A stretch of 55,524 nt of DNA from Hyphomicrobiales bacterium (lineage in GTDB: Bacteria > Pseudomonadota > Alphaproteobacteria > Rhizobiales > Hyphomicrobiaceae), in assembly GCA_025353015.1 (NCBI GenBank), contig JANXRM010000477.1, positions 1-55,524 on the forward strand, given 5' to 3'. Under the pieces are notes generated by a model that saw nothing but the letters and a program-made list of their open reading frames with translations, had not been told where the DNA came from and searched no databases. Within the stretch, counting starts at the first letter, position 1. Each line of letters begins with the position of its first letter. This document shows, one piece after another, positions 1 through 9,399 of this stretch. Both the position numbers and the translations under genes were made by a program.

Positions 1-90
1 CCTCGAGCTGGCCGGCCTCGTAGCTGATGTGCAGGCAGTTTTCGTCGGAGCTATAGGGCTTGGCCACCGACGCCTTGACGGGGATTTTTT
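1..90 (-). pseudogene. argG: argininosuccinate synthase fragment (argG-like), truncated at the junction near 84-96 and at the window edge
   Basis: Reverse complement of 1-90 reads [29 protein letters not shown], matching the ArgG motif PYS.DEN..HISYE.G.LE; an in-frame TAA lies just upstream on the minus strand. Confidence 0.65.
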
Positions 91-93
91 TCT

Positions 94-528
94 GTTATCT
101 ACGTCGCCGACCGCGAGAACCACCGCATCCAGGTGTTCAACGGTAAAGGCAGTTACGAAACGCAGTGGAACAACCTGCACCGGCCGAGCGGGCTGTTCAT
201 GACTCCGGGCAAATGCCCGATCTGCTATATCGGCGAGATCGGCCCGCATCTGCCCGTCAATCGCGGCGCGCCGGGTCTCGGGCCGCGCGTTTCGATCGTC
301 GACAACCACGGCAAGCTACTGGCGCGCATCGCGCGCGTGCCGTCACTCGGCACGGCACCGGGGCAATTCATTTCGCCGCATGGGCTGGCGGTCGATTCAC
401 GCGGCGATCTCTATGTCGGCGAGGTGGCGCAAACGTCCTGGCCGTCCAGCAATCCGGGAATACCGCATCCGCCGGGCCTACGTGCCCTGCAGAAGTTCAC
501 GAAAATCCCGGCTGTTGCGAAAGCCTGA
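94..528 (+). CDS. NHL-repeat beta-propeller protein, 5'-truncated
   Basis: In-frame [25 protein letters not shown]...[22 protein letters not shown] is NHL-repeat-like; the N-terminal part is missing upstream of about 94. Confidence 0.75.
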   Translation, partial: VIYVADRENHRIQVFNGKGSYETQWNNLHRPSGLFMTPGKCPICYIGEIGPHLPVNRGAPGLGPRVSIVDNHGKLLARIARVPSLGTAPGQFISPHGLAVDSRGDLYVGEVAQTSWPSSNPGIPHPPGLRALQKFTKIPAVAKA

Positions 529-552
529 CCATCGCTCCTGGAGCCGAACGAC

Positions 553-1461
553 ATGAGCCTTTTCCCGCCGCCCGTCACCGTCAAAGCCGAAATCTTCGCC
601 CGCGTGCCGGACAAGTTCCGCCGAAAAATCCGCACGTCCTGGGCCGATTACAACAAGGCGGGTGTGCCGGCCGACTGCTTCCTCGAAGGGCCGAGCTTCG
701 ACCGTGCCGGCAACCTGTTCGTCACCGACATCCCGCACGGCCGCATCTTCAAGGTTTCGCCCTCGGGCGACTGGTCGTTGATCACGGAATATGACGGCTG
801 GCCGAACGGGCTCAAGTTCCACAAGGACGGCCGCGGTTTCATCACCGACTACAAGCGTGGGATCATGACGCTCGATGTGGCGACCGGCAAAGTTGCGCCG
901 CTGATTGAAACCATCCGCTCGGAGAGCTTCAAGGGCGTCAATGATCTGCACTTTACCATGAACGGCGATCTCTACTTCACCGACCAGGGCCAGACCGGCC
1001 TCCACGATCCGACGGGCCGGGTCTACCGCTACACGGCAGCGGGTCAGCTCACCTGCCTCGTCAACACGGTGCCGAGCCCGAATGGTCTGGTGCTCGACCT
1101 CCACGAGAAGGTGCTTTATGTGGCCGTCACACGCGCCAATGCGGTGTGGCGCTTGCCGATCATGATTGACGGCGCGGTATCGAAAGTGGGCATCGCCATT
1201 CAGCTTTCGGGCGGCCTGTCGGGTCCTGACGGCCTAGCGCTCGATGAGGAGGGCGGCATCATCGTCGCGCACGCCGGGCTCGGCTGTTGGCGCTTCGACC
1301 GGCTCGGACGGCCGACACACTTCATCGATCCCGTGGTCGGCCTGTCGCTGACCAACGTCGCGTTCCAAGGCCGCCGCCTCTACATGACGGAATCGGAGTC
1401 CGGCCACATCCTCACGGTCGATCTGCCGGCGGCAGGCCGAATGATGTACGGGCTGAGCTGA
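553..1461 (+). CDS. SMP-30/gluconolactonase/LRE-family protein
   Basis: 302-aa ORF; FLEGPSFDRAGNLFVTDIPHGRIFKV, NGLKFHKDGRGFITDYKRGIM, GPDGLALDEEGGIIVAH. Confidence 0.85.
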   Translation: MSLFPPPVTVKAEIFARVPDKFRRKIRTSWADYNKAGVPADCFLEGPSFDRAGNLFVTDIPHGRIFKVSPSGDWSLITEYDGWPNGLKFHKDGRGFITDYKRGIMTLDVATGKVAPLIETIRSESFKGVNDLHFTMNGDLYFTDQGQTGLHDPTGRVYRYTAAGQLTCLVNTVPSPNGLVLDLHEKVLYVAVTRANAVWRLPIMIDGAVSKVGIAIQLSGGLSGPDGLALDEEGGIIVAHAGLGCWRFDRLGRPTHFIDPVVGLSLTNVAFQGRRLYMTESESGHILTVDLPAAGRMMYGLS

Positions 1462-1550
1462 GTACGGCCTCAGTTGAACGTGGTCGATCGCGTTTTGCTT
1501 AGGTGATCGGCATCAACAATTGAATCGCAAATGCATCCAAATCCCGCGGC

Positions 1551-1694
1551 GGTTCCCCGGACGAGCATGCGCCGGTGGCGCATCAGCGAGATCCGGGGGC
1601 TTTCCCGGCTGCGTTGATCTCGGAGCATCGCAACGAGCGGGAAGGACCCTGGATCGCCGACGCCGGCCTGTGGCCGGCTGGCGTCCGGGGAACC
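1551..1694. repeat. MITE-like element of 144 bp with perfect 13-bp terminal inverted repeats
   Basis: GGTTCCCCGGACG (1551-1563) and CGTCCGGGGAACC (1682-1694); internal hairpins TGCGCCGGTGGCGCA and GACGCCGGCCTGTGGCCGGCTGGCGTC; lies between convergent genes. Confidence 0.65.
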
Positions 1695-1726
1695 CACCAA
1701 GCTATCGTTGCAATTCTGCTCGAGCT

Positions 1727-2734
1727 TTAATCGCCCTGCAACGCATGCGCTTCCTCGAAGAACAGGTCTTTCCACGACTGGGCCTTGGTCTTGATCATGC
1801 CGGTGCGGTGCATGAAATCGACGAACTTGCCGATTTTCTTCGGCGTCCGCGTGTACTCGAACCCAGGCTCGCTCATCAGCGCCAGCACTTCGTCCTCGCT
1901 GAGTTGTTTTTCCCGCGTCAGCTCGATGAAGAGTTTGGCCGTGCGCCGCTTGTCGGCGTTGATCCAGACCATCGCCTCTTCATGCGCCGAGATCACGGCC
2001 GCAAAGACCTTGGGATTGGCGGCACGGAACGGCTCCGTCGACACCAGAATATTCGACGCGGCCGTGCCCCCCAACAGATCGTAGCCGTTCATGATTGTCT
2101 TCAGGCCGCCTTTGACCTCAGCGGCATGGAACGGCTGCGTCGCGATGTGCGCATTGACTTCGTGGGAGGGATTGAGCACGGCGATCATGCCGTCCGGGTT
2201 CGGGAGTGCAATCACGAGATGATCGAGCCGCGTCTGCTGGCCCAGCCCCCACTCGCGTTCGGCCGCCATCTGCAGCAGCACGGCCTGCATCGAGGACTTG
2301 GCTGAGGGCACAGCAATGCGGTCCTTCTCCGTGAAGTCCTTCAGCGACATGATCGTGGAGCTGCGGACGTTCAGCCAGAAATTGCCGGAACAGTTGCCGG
2401 AGACACCTTTGACGCCGATGCCGCCTTTCGTGCGATCCCAGAGCAGTGCAAGGGACGGCACCCCCTGCAACGAGAAATGGACGCTACCCGATAGCAGCGC
2501 GTCGTTGATCGCACTCGGGCCGCCAAGCTTCGACCACGCCACCGTGAGGTCGGGGAGCCCAGCCTTGGCCGCATGCTTCTCGATCAGCTTCTGCGATTCC
2601 ATGACCATGAACGGCACGAACGTCGCGCCGAACTGCTGCACGAGTTTGACCTCCGCCACCTCGGCTAAGGCCGTGCCGACAGGTGCGGCGGCCAGTGCCA
2701 GCAACAACAGGATTATCTTCAAACGGCCTATCAT
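1727..2734 (-). CDS. ABC transporter substrate-binding protein (SsuA/NMT1-like), secreted
   Basis: Signal peptide MIGRLKIILLLLALAAAPVGTALA; NMT1/THI5-like body FVPFMVMESQKLIEKHAAKAGLPDLTVAWSKLGGPSAINDALLSGSVHF; start chosen at 2734 rather than 2791. Confidence 0.8.
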   Translation of the reverse strand: MIGRLKIILLLLALAAAPVGTALAEVAEVKLVQQFGATFVPFMVMESQKLIEKHAAKAGLPDLTVAWSKLGGPSAINDALLSGSVHFSLQGVPSLALLWDRTKGGIGVKGVSGNCSGNFWLNVRSSTIMSLKDFTEKDRIAVPSAKSSMQAVLLQMAAEREWGLGQQTRLDHLVIALPNPDGMIAVLNPSHEVNAHIATQPFHAAEVKGGLKTIMNGYDLLGGTAASNILVSTEPFRAANPKVFAAVISAHEEAMVWINADKRRTAKLFIELTREKQLSEDEVLALMSEPGFEYTRTPKKIGKFVDFMHRTGMIKTKAQSWKDLFFEEAHALQGD

Positions 2735-2827
2735 GGTCAGCCCTCCCCAGGTCTTCACATTAATTGGGGTGAGCATAGCCACGATAGCCACAGATCACCA
2801 AATCGGCTGGCGACAGCAGGTGCCAGA

Positions 2828-3290
2828 TCAGCCCCGGCCGCGATAGGGATGGACGCCCTGGTCCGGCAACCAGACGCCTGAGGGCAGCGTACCTGTTTGC
2901 CAGAACACGTCGATCGGCATGCCGCCGCGGGGATACCAATAGCCGCCGATGCGCAGGAAATGCGGCTCCAGCAGCTCCGCCAGTCGCTTGCCGATGGCAA
3001 CCGTACAATCCTCGTGGAAAGCGCCGTGGTTGCGGAACGACCCGAGGTAAAGCTTCAGCGACTTCGATTCGACGAGCCATGCCTTCGGAACGTAGTCGAT
3101 CACGACGTGGGCGAAGTCGGGCTGGCCGGTGACCGGGCAGAGCGAGGTGAACTCGGGCGCGGTAAACCGTGCGACATAGTGAGTGTCGGCCTGCGGATTG
3201 GCCACACGCTCCAAGACGGCCTTATCGGGGCTGTCGGGGAGGGCCACGTGCTGGCCAAGCTGGGTCGTCTGAGATGTTTTGCGTTTCATG
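2828..3290 (-). CDS. queF: NADPH-dependent 7-cyano-7-deazaguanine reductase
   Basis: [19 protein letters not shown]...[22 protein letters not shown]...[19 protein letters not shown]; catalytic Cys in [10 protein letters not shown]. Confidence 0.93.
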
Positions 3291-3483
3291 GCGGCCTTAT
3301 CGCTGCCTGTCCTGGCGATGTCCAGGAATGTCGCCTGGTCGATTTCGTTGGCGGGCAGTGAGGTCGTGGTGCAGAGGCGATATGTGCGCCAATCTTTTGC
3401 AGATGACCGCCGGTGCGGAATCCGGCAGTTTGGTCGCACTCGAATGCCACAGCGGAACATTGGACCACGGGACGGGAGGCAGA

Positions 3484-4194
3484 ATGGCACCGGCAGCGCG
3501 CCAATATAAATACTACGACTTCGTGATGGTGGCCTTTGTCGTTGTTCTGCTGTGCTCGAATTTCATCGGCGCGGCGAAGCAGGCGCAGATCGACCTGCCG
3601 ATCCTCGGGCCGACCCCCTTCGGCGCCGGCGTTCTGTTTTTCCCGATTTCCTATATCTTCGGCGACATTCTGACGGAAGTTTATGGCTACGGGCGTGATC
3701 GCCGCGTGGTGTGGGCCGGTTTTGCAGCGCTCATCTTTGCTTCGTTCATGGCCTGGGTCGTCGTCAGTCTGCCGCCAGGTCCGTCCGACTATATGAAAAG
3801 CTATCAGCCGGCGCTCGAATCCGTTTTCGGCAATGCCTGGCGGATCGCCGCCGGCTCGATCATCGCATTCTGGTGCGGCAGCTTCGCCAACGCGTTCGTG
3901 CTCGCCAAGATGAAGATCATGACCAACGGCCGGCACCTGTGGTCACGCACGATCGGGTCGACCATCATTGGCGAAGCGATCGATTCCGGTCTTTTCTATT
4001 TCATCGCCTTCTACGGAATCTGGGCGACCGGGGATATTATCAAGGTGGCGATGGCGCAGTATCTGCTCAAGACCGGATGGGAAATCGTGATGACGCCGGT
4101 CACCTATAAAATCGTGAATTTCCTGAAGCGCGTCGAAAACGAGGACTATTACGATCGTGACACCGACTTCAGCCCGTTCCACATCGACAAGTGA
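3484..4194 (+). CDS. yhhQ: queuosine precursor transporter, YhhQ/QPTR family
   Basis: Polytopic membrane protein; [57 protein letters not shown]. Confidence 0.9.
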   Translation: MAPAARQYKYYDFVMVAFVVVLLCSNFIGAAKQAQIDLPILGPTPFGAGVLFFPISYIFGDILTEVYGYGRDRRVVWAGFAALIFASFMAWVVVSLPPGPSDYMKSYQPALESVFGNAWRIAAGSIIAFWCGSFANAFVLAKMKIMTNGRHLWSRTIGSTIIGEAIDSGLFYFIAFYGIWATGDIIKVAMAQYLLKTGWEIVMTPVTYKIVNFLKRVENEDYYDRDTDFSPFHIDK

Positions 4195-4205
4195 GAATAA
4201 GAATT

Positions 4206-4231
4206 GGGGGCAGACCAATGGGTCTGCCCCC
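4206..4231. terminator. perfect 11-bp palindrome between convergent genes, candidate bidirectional terminator or REP-like unit
   Basis: GGGGGCAGACC-AATG-GGTCTGCCCCC immediately 3' of yhhQ. Confidence 0.5.
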
Positions 4232-4253
4232 ATAACAAGGGTGATCCCATGCC

Positions 4254-4490
4254 TTAACGGCTGCGGCCGCCGCTCTGCCAGATGGAATAGCCGACCGTCA
4301 CGAGCGCCGTCAGGATCATGGTGCCGAGGATGTCCGGGCGCTGGACCAGTTGCAGCCATAGATTGAAGCCTTGCCAGTAGCCGCCGCGCGAGGTCAGGAA
4401 GCTGTTGGTGACGACGATGATCAGCACGACGGCCATGGTCAGGCCGACAGCGATGGCGACATCGGTAAGCTTCTTCGTGAACTGGGGCAT
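4254..4490 (-). CDS. small membrane protein of unknown function
   Basis: MPQFTKKLTDVAIAVGLTMAVVLIIVVTNSFLTSRGGYWQGFNLWLQLVQRPDILGTMILTALVTVGYSIWQSGGRSR; two predicted TM segments. Confidence 0.6.
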   Translation of the reverse strand: MPQFTKKLTDVAIAVGLTMAVVLIIVVTNSFLTSRGGYWQGFNLWLQLVQRPDILGTMILTALVTVGYSIWQSGGRSR

Positions 4491-4647
4491 GGGCACTGTT
4501 CCTTCGATATCTAAAATGCCGCACCCATCCTCGAGTGCGACTAAACAGTGCATTTACCTGATTCGCGATTCGTTGACGTGCCGATACACGTCGAACGCGC
4601 AATAGCCTCGGCACGGCTGTCCACAAGCCAAGCACGCGCGTCGATAT

Positions 4648-4926
4648 TCAGTAGGTCAGCGCGGCCTTGATGGTGATGAGCTCGCTACGGCCGTTGGCAT
4701 ATTCCTCGTAGGCATGGCCGGAGCGGCGATACCAATAGCGGCTGTTACTTTCGTCCGGCTCGAGCTTGTGCAAGCAGGCGTGAATCCAGCATGCGGTCGC
4801 ATGACCTTCATGCACCTGCACGATGCCGTGCGCACCCTCCCAATCGCCTGAAAGAGCCAGTTCAACAGCGCGGATCAGCTCTTGCTGGATTTGGCTTTGT
4901 GGAATTTGCCCGGGTCCGCTTTCCAT
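4648..4926 (-). CDS. conserved small hypothetical protein (92 aa) overlapping the 3' end of queC
   Basis: [92 protein letters not shown]; only the C-terminal part of the 259-aa track ORF looks real. Confidence 0.75.
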   Translation of the reverse strand: MESGPGQIPQSQIQQELIRAVELALSGDWEGAHGIVQVHEGHATACWIHACLHKLEPDESNSRYWYRRSGHAYEEYANGRSELITIKAALTY

Positions 4927-5609
4927 TCGTTCCATCCCTTGATGCGCAAGTCGCACGACGGGCAGGTGCCGCAGCCGTAGCCCCAAGCGTGCCGCTGGCC
5001 GCGCTGACCTTGATAGCACGTCACCGTATCCTCGATAATGAGCCTGACCAACGCTGACCCACCCAACGTCTCGGCGAGTTCCCACGTCTCCGCCTTGGTG
5101 CGCCACATCAGCGGCGTTTCGATCGCGAAACGGCGGTCCATGCCTTGCGAGAGCGCCTTGGCCAGCGTTTGCAATGTGTCGTTGCGGCAGTCGGGGTAGC
5201 CGGAGAAATCGGTCTCGCACATGCCGCCGACGAGCGTGAGGATGCCGCGCCGCCAGGCCACGGCCGCGGCGTAAGTGAAAAACAAGAGGTTCCGTCCGGG
5301 CACGAACGTGTTTGGCAGGCCCGATTGCGCGACGTCGAATGCGACGTCGCGGGTGAGGCTCGTTTCGCTGATGGCCCCGAGCGTCGGCAGCGGCAGCAGG
5401 TGATCGGCGCCGAGACGGCCGTGCCAAGCGGGTTTCATGGCGGCGAGCAACGGCCGGATTTCGGTCCGCTGCGTCAACTCCAACCGGTGCCGCTGGCCGT
5501 AGTCGAAGCCGATCGTCTCGACCGCGTCAAAGCGCTCCAGCGCCCAGGCGAGGCAAACGGTTGAATCCTGCCCACCGGAAAAGAGGACGAGCGCCTTGGT
5601 TGGCGGCAT
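4875..5609 (-). CDS. queC: 7-cyano-7-deazaguanine synthase
   Basis: [54 protein letters not shown] zinc site. Confidence 0.95.
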   Translation of the reverse strand: MPPTKALVLFSGGQDSTVCLAWALERFDAVETIGFDYGQRHRLELTQRTEIRPLLAAMKPAWHGRLGADHLLPLPTLGAISETSLTRDVAFDVAQSGLPNTFVPGRNLLFFTYAAAVAWRRGILTLVGGMCETDFSGYPDCRNDTLQTLAKALSQGMDRRFAIETPLMWRTKAETWELAETLGGSALVRLIIEDTVTCYQGQRGQRHAWGYGCGTCPSCDLRIKGWNEWKADPGKFHKAKSSKS

Positions 5610-5642
5610 GGGGGTCTCGCGATTCGCTATTGGATCGATTGG

Positions 5643-6800
5643 CTACTGGATCAAAGACCGGTCGCGCCAGTCCTCCGCGGCCTTCTCGGCTTTGAGCTTT
5701 TCCGCCTTGGGCAGCTTCTTGTAGACCTCGGCCAGGACGTCGTCATCCAGGCCGTTCGCTTTCGCAATGAGATACCACTTGGAGGCTTCAGCGGGGTCGA
5801 GCGCGACGCCCTTGCCATACGCGTAGCACCGCCCGAGCCGGTTTTGCGCGAGGGGCAGGCCCTTCTCGGCAGCTGATCGGAAGAACTTGGCGCCGAGTTG
5901 CTGATCAGGCGCCGTCCCGAGCCCCGCGAACAGAACGATCGCGTATTGTAACTCAGCCTCAGTGTGGCCCGAGTTGGCGGCTTTCCGCAACCAGCGTGCG
6001 GCTTCCCAGGCATCGTTGGCCGTGCCGGTGCCCGTGGAATAGAGCGATGCCAAGTCGAACTGGGCGGCAACAACGCCGCGCTCGGCGGCATATTCGATGT
6101 GCTTGAAAGCGCGGTGCGGATTTTCGGGCTTGCCCTTGCCACGCAGGAACTGCAGGCCGAGATTGTAGTTGGCAAGCACGTGCCCGGTCGCTGCCGCCTT
6201 CTCGAACAGGCGGCCAGCTTCGTTGAAGTCTTGGCTCACGCCTTTGCCTTCGGCATAGAAAAGGCCCAGCCCAAACGCTGCTTCGACATCGCCGAGTTCG
6301 ATGCCCCGGGCGTACCACGTCGCGGCGGTTTTGGGCGACTGCGGAACGCCGAGACCTTCTGCATGGATGCGCGCGATCAGCGTGTGCGCCTGTGGGTCGC
6401 CGGCTTTCGCCGCTTGTTCTGCCAGCTGCAACGCGGTGAGATACTGACCCTGATCGAAGGCTTCGTAGGCAGGATCGCCGCCAGCAGCACCCTTGGCGTG
6501 CGCGCTTCCGGCGGGAGCAGTCGCGGGCCCGAGTGGCGTGGCGAAACTGGGTTTCAGGCTCGGCGTGGTGGCCGCGCCGGGAATGGCCTGCGTCGGTGCC
6601 GCCTTGGGATCGATCGCCTGGCTCTTGACCGTCGGCCCTGCCGGCGGGGCTTTCTTCGGTGTGTCCCGTTTTGTCACGCCATCGGGCTCGATGCGCTGTT
6701 GCCAGGCGCTCGTCTCGGCTCGGGCCGTGCCAGCTATTGCAAACGTCGCAACGGCTGTCAGCACATGGGCACGCCGTCTCAGGGATCGCGAGGAATTCAT
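5643..6800 (-). CDS. Sel1-like (TPR) repeat secreted protein
   Basis: N-terminal signal; repeated A..WY..G...G...A...LG..Y..G.GV units. Confidence 0.85.
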   Translation of the reverse strand: MNSSRSLRRRAHVLTAVATFAIAGTARAETSAWQQRIEPDGVTKRDTPKKAPPAGPTVKSQAIDPKAAPTQAIPGAATTPSLKPSFATPLGPATAPAGSAHAKGAAGGDPAYEAFDQGQYLTALQLAEQAAKAGDPQAHTLIARIHAEGLGVPQSPKTAATWYARGIELGDVEAAFGLGLFYAEGKGVSQDFNEAGRLFEKAAATGHVLANYNLGLQFLRGKGKPENPHRAFKHIEYAAERGVVAAQFDLASLYSTGTGTANDAWEAARWLRKAANSGHTEAELQYAIVLFAGLGTAPDQQLGAKFFRSAAEKGLPLAQNRLGRCYAYGKGVALDPAEASKWYLIAKANGLDDDVLAEVYKKLPKAEKLKAEKAAEDWRDRSLIQ

Positions 6801-6830
6801 GTTGCAGTCCTCCTCAACTGTTCGCGGGGC

Positions 6831-7484
6831 TCAACTGTTTGCAGGCGCCCGCGCGGCCGCAATCGCTGCCGACATCGCCGCCATCACCTCGCGAACGCTG
6901 GCGGGCGACGCGCCGGCTGCCACGTGCACGGCGATGAAATCGGCACCCGCTTCCGTCAAGGCTTGGGCCTCGTCCGCGGTTTCGACATCGAATGCCACGC
7001 AGGGCACTTCGAAAATCTCCGCCCACCACGCGATCAGCTCCAATCGTTCCGCCCGGGCGGACTCCCGATCGACAGATGCCGAAGCCAAACTGAAACCAAC
7101 GTAGTCGGCGCCGGCCTCGCCTGCCGTCATCGCGTCGTGCCGGGAATTGCCCGCGTCGACGCCGACGATGAAGCGCTGGCTGATCAGCTCGCGCGCGGCG
7201 TTGTAGGCCTCCTCGAGGTTTTCGCTGACCGGCAGATGCACGCCATCCGCCTTGAGCGTGCGCGCGAGGCGGGCATCGCCTGACATGAGCACGGCAGCGC
7301 CAGCTTTTTGCGCCGACGCAACAAGGGGCGCGGCGGATGCGGCGTCCAGGGGCTTGCCTGTCATCGGCCGGACCACGACCGAGGCCACGGCGGCGGCGTC
7401 CAATGCAGCCGCCAGGCGCTGCGACGCGCCGTCGGCGGCATCGAGTACCAGCATCAGGCGGGTTGGTTCAGTGGATCGGCTCAA
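6831..7484 (-). CDS. thiE: thiamine phosphate synthase
   Basis: DGVHLPVSENLEEAYNAAR...VGVDAGNSRHDAMTAGEAGADYVGFS; ThiE-like TIM barrel. Confidence 0.75.
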   Translation of the reverse strand: MSRSTEPTRLMLVLDAADGASQRLAAALDAAAVASVVVRPMTGKPLDAASAAPLVASAQKAGAAVLMSGDARLARTLKADGVHLPVSENLEEAYNAARELISQRFIVGVDAGNSRHDAMTAGEAGADYVGFSLASASVDRESARAERLELIAWWAEIFEVPCVAFDVETADEAQALTEAGADFIAVHVAAGASPASVREVMAAMSAAIAAARAPANS

Positions 7485-7586
7485 GGCTTATTCTTTCTGG
7501 CAAGGTCGGAGCGGTTGATTTCGAAAGCGGGGACGAACGGCGCAACCGCTGGATTACGGACGCTCTTCGGCAGGAATGGGGCGAAA

Positions 7587-9395
7587 TCAAGATGCTGGCC
7601 CGAACCATTCGTCGCGCATGGCGAGAACTGGGTCGTCGGGCGACAGCAAAGGCTCGAGCAACTGCCGGTAGCGCGGCAGATTGCGCTCGAAAACAAAAGT
7701 GCAGGTCTGCAGCAATCCCAGTCGGAAATCCAGCTCCGGTCCGGGTTCGCTTGGGCAGGACGCTGCCGCCTCAACTGCCTGCGCAAGCCAGATCCAGGCA
7801 AACGTGATGGTCCCGAAGAGGTCCATGTACATGCTGGCCTTGGCGAGGCTCGCGCGCGGGCCGTCCGTCCGCCGCACCCCGGCCAGATGCTTGGTGATGC
7901 TGCCAAGCGCCACGCAGGCAGCGTCGAGCGCTGCACTCTGGCTGGCCAATTGCGGGTGCTGGCTCGCCCGGTTGGACGTCCGCTCGATCTCGGCCAGAAG
8001 TAATTCAAGGCCCCGTCCCTCCGCCATGCCGACTTTGCGGCCCAGCAGATCGATGGCCTGGATGCCGTTGGTGCCCTCGTGGATCGGGTTCAGGCGGTTG
8101 TCGCGATAGTGTTGCTCGACCGGGTGGTCGCGCGTGTAGCCGGCACCGCCCAGGACCTGCATGGCGTTCGAGTTGGCGGTGAGGCACTCCTCCGACATCC
8201 AGGCCTTGAACACGGGCGTCAGCAGGTCGAGCAGCAAACCGGCATCGTTGCGCTCCCCGGGAGTTGCCGCTGCCTTCTTCAGGTCGGCGAGCTTGGCGAG
8301 GTAGAGCGCCAGCGCGATGCCGCCCTCGGCCGCTGCCTTCTGCAGCAGCAGCATGCGCCTGACGTCGGCATGCGCGATTAATGCCACCTGCGGGCTCGCC
8401 GGGTCTTTGTTGTCGGGATGGCGGCCCTGTAGCCGCTCTCGCGCGTAGCCAAGCGCATGCTGATAAGCGGCGCTGGCGTGCGCGACCGCGCCCATGGAGA
8501 CGCCGATGCGGGCCTCGTTCATCATCGTGAACATGCAGGCGAGACCTTGGCCAGGCGCGCCCACGATTTCGCCGATCGTTTCGCCACCCTCGCCAAGGCT
8601 AAGCGCCGTGTTGACCGTGCCGCGCTGGCCCATCTTGTGATTGAGGCTGGTCAGCGTCACGTTGTTCCAAATGGTCAGCTTGTCCTCCTCGTCCAGCCGT
8701 TTGCGGGGCACGATGAAGAGCGAGATGCCTTTGGTCCCGGACGGCGCACCCTCGATGCGGGCGAGCATCAGATGCACGATATTCTCGCCCATGTCGTGCT
8801 CGCCGCCCGAGATCCACATCTTGGCGCCGCGGATGGCGTAGCGGCCATCGCTCAACGGCTTTGCCGTGGTCGTGATATCGCCGAGCGACGAGCCCGCATG
8901 TGGCTCGGACAGCGCCATGGTGCCGAGAAAGCGGCCCTCGACCAGCGGCAACAGATACCGCTGCATTTGTGCCGGCGTTGCGTGCTGGGCCAGCAATTCG
9001 GCAGCGCTTTGCGTCAGCATGGCGTAGTTGGCGATGGATATGTTGGCGGCCTGGAACCACAGGAACGCCGCATTGGCGATCAGGCGCGGCAGCCCCAAGC
9101 CGCCATGTTCGGCGTCCGCCGCCATGCGGAAGAAGCCCTGCTCGCGGAAGGCGTTTAACGCCCGGCCGATCTCGGCCGGCAGCGCCACGCGGCCGTTTTC
9201 CATGCGTGCGTCATCGGCGTCCAGTAACTGGTAGCTTGGCAGAAACTCAGTGATGGCGAGCTTTTCCGCTGCATCCAGGATTTGCTCCACGCTGTCGCGG
9301 TCGAAGGTCGCGAACGCCGGAAGTTGGAGGATGCTCTTGGCGTCGAGCACCTCGTCCAGAACGAACGATAGGTGTCGGCGATCGATCAGGGGCAT
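7587..9395 (-). CDS. acyl-CoA dehydrogenase
   Basis: MPLIDRRHLSFVLDEVLDAKSIL...GTMALSEPHAGSSLGDI...KMWISGGEHDM...NEARIGVSMGAVAHASAAYQHALGYARERLQGR...MQVLGGAGYTRDHPVEQHYRDNR; the longer 708-aa track ORF has a spurious N-terminus. Confidence 0.9.
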   Translation of the reverse strand: MPLIDRRHLSFVLDEVLDAKSILQLPAFATFDRDSVEQILDAAEKLAITEFLPSYQLLDADDARMENGRVALPAEIGRALNAFREQGFFRMAADAEHGGLGLPRLIANAAFLWFQAANISIANYAMLTQSAAELLAQHATPAQMQRYLLPLVEGRFLGTMALSEPHAGSSLGDITTTAKPLSDGRYAIRGAKMWISGGEHDMGENIVHLMLARIEGAPSGTKGISLFIVPRKRLDEEDKLTIWNNVTLTSLNHKMGQRGTVNTALSLGEGGETIGEIVGAPGQGLACMFTMMNEARIGVSMGAVAHASAAYQHALGYARERLQGRHPDNKDPASPQVALIAHADVRRMLLLQKAAAEGGIALALYLAKLADLKKAAATPGERNDAGLLLDLLTPVFKAWMSEECLTANSNAMQVLGGAGYTRDHPVEQHYRDNRLNPIHEGTNGIQAIDLLGRKVGMAEGRGLELLLAEIERTSNRASQHPQLASQSAALDAACVALGSITKHLAGVRRTDGPRASLAKASMYMDLFGTITFAWIWLAQAVEAAASCPSEPGPELDFRLGLLQTCTFVFERNLPRYRQLLEPLLSPDDPVLAMRDEWFGPAS

Positions 9396-9399
9396 GCGA

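Noticed and set aside
3291-3483. preQ1 riboswitch upstream of yhhQ or queF
   Set aside because: No recognisable preQ1-I or preQ1-II consensus could be read in the divergent region.
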